Origin: Faecalispora anaeroviscerum | Lineage (GTDB): Bacteria > Bacillota > Clostridia > Oscillospirales > Acutalibacteraceae | Assembly (NCBI RefSeq): GCF_947568225.1 | Contig: NZ_CANOOQ010000001.1 | Span: 1,178,001 to 1,242,000 of the forward strand | Direction: 5' to 3' | DNA length: 64,000 nucleotides | Shown here: one piece after another, positions 59,132 to 64,000 of the stretch | Position numbering within the stretch: the first letter of the stretch is position 1 | Layout: each line of letters starts with the position of its first letter | Made by a program: the position numbers and the translations under genes | Notes under the pieces: model-generated | The model's database searches: none | Told to the model about the DNA's origin: nothing | What the model saw: the letters and a program-made list of their open reading frames with translations, nothing else

Positions 59132-61193
59132 GTGCAACACCATCTTCTTTGATTTGGTTAATATCACATAGTATTGGGGACTCAAACAAATTGACCTTCC
59201 CGTCTGTTTCGCACAGATGAATATTCAGCTGTCCGCCGTCCTGCTCGAGCAGCAGCAAACCGCGCTCCGCGAACACCTCCAGCGCGGTTAGAAGCCGGGC
59301 ATAGCCCGTCTTCCCGCCGCCCAGCCGATAAAGCAGAAGCTCCGCCCCGCGCAGCCAGCCGCCCTGCTCCCGCAGAAAACGGTACAGCCGCGCAAAATCC
59401 GTGTAATCCGGCAGCAGTTCCTCTGCCTCCGGGAGGGTGAGATCGTCTCCCCGCTTATATTTTTCAAATGTTAGCTTGCCCCGAATTAACGCGTCTGTAT
59501 CCAGTGCCGACAGCTTCATCTCCCGTATAAACACAGAAAGCTGCATTTCGCCCCGAAATTTCTTTGCGTCCAGCGTTACGGCAAGATCCAGTTCATCCCC
59601 AAGCTCATAGGGAAAATCCTGCGCGGTGGTATGGAACAGCATGCAGACCGTCGTTGCTCCGTCGCGCGAGAACGACAGCCGCAGGTGCTTTCCCTCCCCT
59701 ACCGGAGTGATTTTTTCAAGCCGCATGCGGTACAGCCCAAACAGCGGTGCGGGATTATCCGCGCCAAACGGCTCCAGTGCCTGCAAAAGGCCCGGCAGCT
59801 CCGGGGTAAGTGTTGCGGGGCGCAGCTTGCAATCGAGCCGCAGGGTGGGAACCGCAGCCGGCACACCGGCGGCGTAGCGGTTAACCGCCTGCCGGAACGC
59901 TTCAATCTGCTCCGTGGGCAGGCTGATGCCCGCCGCCATAGGGTGCCCGCCAAATTTCGTAAACAGCTCAGAGCAGGAGCAGAGCGCGTCGAACAGCGAA
60001 AAGCCCTCAACGCTGCGCCCGGAGCCCTTGGCCTCCCCGCCCGAATACGAGATGACCATGCAGGGCTTGCCGAAATAATCGACCAGCCGCGCTGCCACAA
60101 TGCCGATCACGCCGTGGTGCCACTCGTGCCCGGCGACGACCAGAACGCGGTCGTACAGCCACTCTGGGTGTTCCTTCAGATTCTGTAAAGCACTTTGAAA
60201 CAGCTCCGACTCAATCTGCCGCCGGCAGTCGTTGTCGTCACAGATTTCCTCCGCCAGCTCTCGCGCCTCGTCGGGGTCCTCACTCACCAAGAGGCGCACT
60301 GCCCGGCCCGGTGAGCCGATGCGGCCAGTCGCGTTGATGCGCGGCACAATGGAAAAGGCTACGTTCCCGGCGGTCAGCTGCCGCCCGGTCATACCGGCGT
60401 GCTCGAGCAGCTCGCGGATGCCGAGACGGTCTGTGCGGGAAAGCAAGCGCAGCCCCTCATTCACCAGCATCCGGTTTTCCCCGGTGAGCGGCACCACGTC
60501 GCCGATGGTGCCAATCGCGACAAGGTCGGCATAGTTTTCCAGCAGCCCGGCCAGATCACAGTCCTCGCCCTCGAGCGCCATGATCAGCTTGAAAGCGACG
60601 CCCACCCCCGCAAACTGCTTATAAGGGGATGCATCGTCCGGCCGGTGGGGGTCGACCACCGCCACTGCGTCCGGAAGGACCTCCTGTGTGCGGTGATGAT
60701 CGGTGATAATCAGATCCATGCCCAGCTCTTTGACATATTCGGCCTCTTTCACCGAGGCGATGCCGTTATCTACCGTAATAATCAGGTTCACCTGCCGGCT
60801 GTGCAGGAATTCCACCGCGTTCCGGTTCAAGCCGTAGCCTTCTCCCTCACGCTCCGGAATATAATACATTACATTGCCGCCGCAGGATTCTAGATAGGAG
60901 TACAAAATAGCCGTGGCGGTCACGCCGTCTGCGTCATAGTCGCCATAAATCGCAATTTTTTCAAAATCATCCAACGCGCGGCGAATCCGTTCCGCCGCCT
61001 GCCGCATATCCGTTGTTAAAAACGGGTCGGATAGTTCCGATCTTTCTCCCAGGAGTTCTTCTATCTGATTACGCTGATGTGCGCCCCGAATCTCAAGCAT
61101 CATTGCAAGAAAAAACGGAAGGCCGTATTCTTCCGCAATCTGCACCGCACGTTCCTTGTCCAAAGGGGAAACCAGCCATTTTTTGAGCTTCAA
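59124..61193 (-). CDS. recJ: Single-strand-specific exonuclease RecJ
   Basis: 5'-to-3' single-strand DNA exonuclease for repair and recombination. The 689-residue protein has the DHH motifs: YGDYDADGVTATAIL (motif I), TVDNGI (motif II), TDHHRT (motif III) and the DHHA1 stretch with GGHPMAAG, then an OB domain. I start at TTG 61193, six bases after AGGTG. The frame is open 12 codons further, but those codons overlap the promoter at 61220-61248, whose start site is near 61213. It is first in the recJ-rel-mbl-hemZ-kinase operon. Confidence 0.94.
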   Translation of the reverse strand: MKLKKWLVSPLDKERAVQIAEEYGLPFFLAMMLEIRGAHQRNQIEELLGERSELSDPFLTTDMRQAAERIRRALDDFEKIAIYGDYDADGVTATAILYSYLESCGGNVMYYIPEREGEGYGLNRNAVEFLHSRQVNLIITVDNGIASVKEAEYVKELGMDLIITDHHRTQEVLPDAVAVVDPHRPDDASPYKQFAGVGVAFKLIMALEGEDCDLAGLLENYADLVAIGTIGDVVPLTGENRMLVNEGLRLLSRTDRLGIRELLEHAGMTGRQLTAGNVAFSIVPRINATGRIGSPGRAVRLLVSEDPDEARELAEEICDDNDCRRQIESELFQSALQNLKEHPEWLYDRVLVVAGHEWHHGVIGIVAARLVDYFGKPCMVISYSGGEAKGSGRSVEGFSLFDALCSCSELFTKFGGHPMAAGISLPTEQIEAFRQAVNRYAAGVPAAVPTLRLDCKLRPATLTPELPGLLQALEPFGADNPAPLFGLYRMRLEKITPVGEGKHLRLSFSRDGATTVCMLFHTTAQDFPYELGDELDLAVTLDAKKFRGEMQLSVFIREMKLSALDTDALIRGKLTFEKYKRGDDLTLPEAEELLPDYTDFARLYRFLREQGGWLRGAELLLYRLGGGKTGYARLLTALEVFAERGLLLLEQDGGQLNIHLCETDGKVNLFESPILCDINQIKEDGVAHD

Positions 61194-61219
61194 CCCGTTC
61201 ACCTGCCTCATGAAAAATA

Positions 61220-61248
61220 ATTGTACCATTTTGCGCCAAAATATTCAA
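61220..61248 (-). promoter_or_regulatory. Promoter of recJ operon
   Basis: On the minus strand -35 TTGAAT (61248-61243), a 17-base spacer ending TGG and -10 TACAAT (61225-61220). Confidence 0.78.
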
Positions 61249-61330
61249 TCATTTGACAAAAATACTACGATCATATACCCAACGGGCGTAAGGCCTGTTT
61301 TGCTCCACAAAAACAATTGTGTACAAAAAC

Positions 61331-61360
61331 GGACAAGGCACCTGATAGGGTGCCTTGTCC
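61331..61360 (-). terminator. Terminator after ppk2
   Basis: GGACAAGGCACC (61331-61342) pairs perfectly with GGTGCCTTGTCC (61349-61360). On the minus strand it is followed by GTTTTTG. It lies about 150 bases beyond the ppk2 stop. Confidence 0.85.
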
Positions 61361-61509
61361 ACTCTTTCCGACATAGTTTACTAAAGCTTTCGGGCGGCAA
61401 AAGAAGGAGTCTGCTTACTGGATATGACCAAAATTGCAGCACACCGCCAGCACGGAAGGTAAAATTTTTCGCAAGGCCGCCATCGCACGGTGCTTCGATG
61501 GCCTGAGAA

Positions 61510-62328
61510 CTACTTATTGTTTTTTACTTCCTTGATCAGCTCCTGCACATTGCCATCAATCGCAGGGTATTCCAACGGCAGCTCCTTCAATGTTTTCACA
61601 ATCACACTGAGGACATAATAATCCCGGAACCAGCGGTGATTGGCTGGGACGACATACCATGGTGCTTCTTTTGTACTGCAATGCGAAAGCACATCGGAAT
61701 AACAGTGCTGGTATTCGTCCCAAAAACGCCTCTCTTTCAGGTCGGCGGCGGAGAACTTCCAGTTCTTTTCGGGGGTTTCGAGCCGCTCCTCCAGCTTTTT
61801 CTGCTGAAAATCCTTCGAAATATGCAAGAAGAACTTGAGCAGAATCGTATCGTTGTTCACCAGATATTTTTCAAATTCACGGATCTCGTCAAATCTGCGC
61901 TGCGCGGTTTCATCGTCAATTGTCCTGTGCACACGGGTCACGAGTACATCCTCATAATAGGAACGATTAAATACGACAATATCGCCCCGCTTCGGCGTTT
62001 TCTGGTGTACGCGCCACAGGTAATCGTGATTCAGCTCTAACGGTGTCGGCACCTTAAAGTTTTCCACATAGAAGCCGTTGGGATTAATGCCGGAAAGCGC
62101 CTTACGCACGGTTCCGTCCTTCCCGCTGCAGTCCATCCCCTGAAGCACGATTAAAAGAGCGTGATTTTTAGAAGCGTAGAACTTTTCTTGCAGTTCTTCA
62201 AACTCTTTATGGAGCTTATCGTATTTGTCCGCAATGTCTTCTTTGATAAGACCCGCCGTGTCGTCGGGGCGAAAATCTTTGATACTGATGTGATTTTTAC
62301 CGGAACTGACTGTAAATTGACTGAACAA
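61510..62328 (-). CDS. ppk2: Polyphosphate kinase 2 family protein
   Basis: Transfers phosphate between polyphosphate and AMP, ADP or GDP. The 272-residue single-domain PPK2 has Walker A QGMDCSGKDGT (about 63-73), NRSYYEDVL with Walker B-like function (NRSYYE) and the lid with KFFLHISKDFQQKKLEERL. Translation starts at TTG 62328, eight bases after GGAGGAGGA. It is monocistronic. The class (AMP- or ADP-phosphorylating) cannot be set by eye. Confidence 0.93.
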   Translation of the reverse strand: MFSQFTVSSGKNHISIKDFRPDDTAGLIKEDIADKYDKLHKEFEELQEKFYASKNHALLIVLQGMDCSGKDGTVRKALSGINPNGFYVENFKVPTPLELNHDYLWRVHQKTPKRGDIVVFNRSYYEDVLVTRVHRTIDDETAQRRFDEIREFEKYLVNNDTILLKFFLHISKDFQQKKLEERLETPEKNWKFSAADLKERRFWDEYQHCYSDVLSHCSTKEAPWYVVPANHRWFRDYYVLSVIVKTLKELPLEYPAIDGNVQELIKEVKNNK

Positions 62329-62491
62329 CCTGATTTCCTCCTCCGTAAAAATGGAAACAGAACTCTTAGAATTAGCTTTATTCTATTCTTCTTCAACCAA
62401 TTTCTCAATATGCGGAAAAAATATAAGCTTTCTATCAAGAACACCAGGGGGCGAAAATGACTATAAGAATCCACATGAGTGTTTTCAACCT

Positions 62492-63046
62492 TTATTCGGG
62501 ATAATAAATAACCATGTGAAGAGTGCATCGCGTATTTCCTGTATTTCGATAGCTATGCGGCTGATCCGCGTGAAAGCGAATGGAATTCGCCTCAGTGACA
62601 AAAAACGTTTTTTCCTGTATTTCGACCGTCAGTTCACCATGGGATACGGTTAAAAATTCTTGTGTTCCTTGTAAATGGGGTTCGGTTGACAAATACCCGG
62701 CCACATCTAACTCAACAGAATAGATTTCAAAACGCCGTGCGCTATGAAATGGAAAGATAGGGTAGATTCTCACCTTCCCATCATCTTCCATCAGTGGGGT
62801 AAATTGATTGCGATCAATCTGTTCAACATCCGCTTCCTGATAATGAATGAACTGGGAAAACGAAATTTTCAGTCCGTTTGATATTTTCCACAAAGTAGAT
62901 ACGGTCGGGTTCACCTCACAACGCTCAATTTGCCCCAGCATGCTTTTGCTCACACCAGATAGCTTCGCAAGATGATCGAGGCTTAATTTTTTCTGCTCAC
63001 GAACTTTTCTTAAGTTCTCAGCGATGACAGCGTTTAAATGATCCAA
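62492..63046 (-). CDS. XRE-cupin transcriptional regulator
   Basis: Regulator of 184 residues with an N-terminal XRE-type helix-turn-helix (about 8-65: LSLDHLAKLSGVSKSMLGQIERCEVNPTVSTLWKI) and a C-terminal cupin domain (about 105-182) with HLQGTQEFLTVSHGELTV as the likely ligand-binding part. ATG 63046 follows AAAGGAGGACTGCCC. It is divergent from a LysE-type exporter with 124 bases between. Such pairs usually mean that the regulator controls the exporter and itself in response to a small amino acid or amine. Three copies of a TATAYTGCAC motif lie between them. Confidence 0.92.
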   Translation of the reverse strand: MDHLNAVIAENLRKVREQKKLSLDHLAKLSGVSKSMLGQIERCEVNPTVSTLWKISNGLKISFSQFIHYQEADVEQIDRNQFTPLMEDDGKVRIYPIFPFHSARRFEIYSVELDVAGYLSTEPHLQGTQEFLTVSHGELTVEIQEKTFFVTEANSIRFHADQPHSYRNTGNTRCTLHMVIYYPE

Positions 63047-63074
63047 AGGGCAGTCCTCCTTTACCGCTTGACAC

Positions 63075-63138
63075 TATACTGCACGTGATGTATTATTATA
63101 TTGCACGAATTAACATCCTATACTTTATGTGCAGTATA
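63075..63138. promoter_or_regulatory. Three-site operator between XRE-cupin and LysE genes
   Basis: TATACTGCAC (63075-63084) and TATATTGCAC (63097-63106) are direct repeats 22 bases apart, about two helical turns. GTGCAGTATA (63129-63138) is the exact inverse of the first. This is the likely binding region of the XRE-cupin protein. Confidence 0.65.
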
Positions 63139-63170
63139 CCATATATCTTCGGAGGGAGGAAGCAGATAAG

Positions 63171-63758
63171 ATGAGTAATGTCACCGCGTTTTTATCGTAC
63201 ATCATTGTTTTAAATCTATCGCCGGGGGCGAATACAATTCTCTCAATGACAAACGCAAGTCAATACGGATTGAAGAAAAGCCTTCCGTTTAATATTGGGA
63301 TAACCGTAGGAGTATTCTTCGTTCTGCTTCTGTGCAGCATTTTCAGCCTAACTCTCTTAGAGATTGCTCCGGCCATTGTGCCGGTAATGAAATGGCTGGG
63401 AGCAGGGTATATCTTATGGTTATCGTGGAAAACACTAAAAAGCAAGCCGATGCAAGAAGCTTCCCCAAAAAAGAAAGAGCATCTTTTTGTTTATGGAATC
63501 CTGTTGCAATTTATCAACCCAAACACCATTTTATATGGTCTTTCCACTTTTTCGATGTTCATAACACCCTATTATCAATCAAAGTTGATCCTGATTTTTT
63601 TCTGTGTTCTTCTTTCGCTTGCGGCTTTGATCGGAACCGGATGCTGGACCGTGTTTGGCTTTACCTTTCAGAAGGCGATCATAACTCACGGAAAATTCGT
63701 GCGTATTGCCATGGCGGCACTTCTCGTTTATTGTGCTTTCACGGTTCTTGTTAGCTGA
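63171..63758 (+). CDS. LysE/RhtB family amino acid exporter
   Basis: Membrane protein of 195 residues with about six hydrophobic helices. The N-terminal LNLSPGANTILSMTNASQYGLKKSL is the family signature region (here SPGANTI for the usual PGP/PGA). It probably exports an amino acid or related amine. I start at ATG 63171, 11 bases after GGAGG; the frame is open 14 codons upstream, over the operator. It is divergent from the XRE-cupin regulator. The substrate is unknown. Confidence 0.9.
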   Translation: MSNVTAFLSYIIVLNLSPGANTILSMTNASQYGLKKSLPFNIGITVGVFFVLLLCSIFSLTLLEIAPAIVPVMKWLGAGYILWLSWKTLKSKPMQEASPKKKEHLFVYGILLQFINPNTILYGLSTFSMFITPYYQSKLILIFFCVLLSLAALIGTGCWTVFGFTFQKAIITHGKFVRIAMAALLVYCAFTVLVS

Positions 63759-63991
63759 CAACACATTGTTTGAAAAACCTTTCTCGTTACATAATGACGA
63801 ATCACATATTATAATTTCACGCTGGAATCCTCGCCCTATATCAATTTTCGGCATAAAAAAATAAATTGGGGCTAAGCGGGCATGCATGACCCGGCAGAAT
63901 GAAGCGCTCAGCCAAACTCCGGATTGCGAAAAACAATTTCACATGCTAATATAAAAAATACACCACATTACTATGCGTTGGAGGTCAAAGC

Positions 63992-64000
63992 ATGGAGCAG
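63992..64000 (+). CDS. Start of a gene cut by the window end
   Basis: ATG 63992 follows GGAGG with eight to nine bases between. Only MEQ is visible, so no function can be given. Confidence 0.4.

Larger units (their letters stand above)
61194..61509. other. Intergenic region recJ - ppk2
   Basis: This 316-base gap holds the recJ promoter (61220-61248) and the ppk2 terminator (61331-61360). A second hairpin, CCATCG (61480-61485) with CGATGG (61496-61501), follows the ppk2 stop directly. I see no gene. Confidence 0.6.

Noticed and set aside
1..64000. tRNA, rRNA, CRISPR arrays, prophage or intact insertion sequences
   Set aside because: Looked for T-loop motifs, regularly spaced repeats, integrase and transposase motifs; none was found.

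Overview
The window looks like chromosomal DNA of an anaerobic, spore-forming member of the Firmicutes (class Clostridia, probably Oscillospirales). The reasons are the Bacillus/Clostridium-specific yabM-mazG-hup-yabO-yabP-yabQ-divIC-yabR order, a CIRCE-controlled groESL operon, HemZ, TPP riboswitches, strong AGGAGG-type ribosome binding sites and several TTG/GTG starts. I saw no rRNA, tRNA, CRISPR array or intact insertion sequence.

Layout. Positions 1-9.9 kb hold two histidine-utilisation cassettes: hutH1 with an M20 amidohydrolase and a frameshifted YfcC-type carrier, then hutH2 with a YuiF-type (histidine) permease. The two hutH genes differ at only 9 of 1530 bases, 8 of them in the last 310. 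Positions 10.0-14.0 kb hold a minus-strand thiDCME operon behind two tandem TPP riboswitches, each with its own terminator. Positions 14.2-15.7 kb hold an Asp/Glu-type racemase and a DapF-fold protein that resembles the histidine racemase CntK. Positions 15.9-24.7 kb hold a 1003-residue SARP/BTAD-ATPase-TPR regulator divergent from hutU-hutI, then a convergent HutG/agmatinase-family gene and an Lrp regulator. Positions 24.9-30.3 kb carry single genes (diguanylate cyclase, PepT-like peptidase, C39-like protease, MATE pump, a small conserved protein).

Positions 30.4-36.1 kb are a purE-purM-purN-purO-AICARFT-purD operon with a leader peptide and terminator in its 5' region. It uses an archaeal-type IMP cyclohydrolase in place of bifunctional PurH. 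Positions 36.2-41.5 kb hold an SPFH/NfeD pair and a LysR regulator divergent from glutaminase and an AGCS symporter. Positions 41.6-63.8 kb hold groESL, an rRNA methyltransferase, HPF, a lone fumarase alpha subunit, an amidohydrolase, the yab/sporulation/division cluster, a nucleoside kinase-like gene, hemZ, a metallo-hydrolase, rel, recJ, ppk2 and an XRE-cupin/LysE pair.

How it fits together. HutH, HutU, HutI and the HutG candidate would take histidine to glutamate, fed by one or two permeases. The racemase next to the large regulator could add D-histidine to that diet. Glutaminase plus symporter adds another route to glutamate. Several short palindromic elements with a CGCC/GGCG core lie in intergenic gaps. 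All function calls are from reading sequence motifs and gene order; no database search was run.
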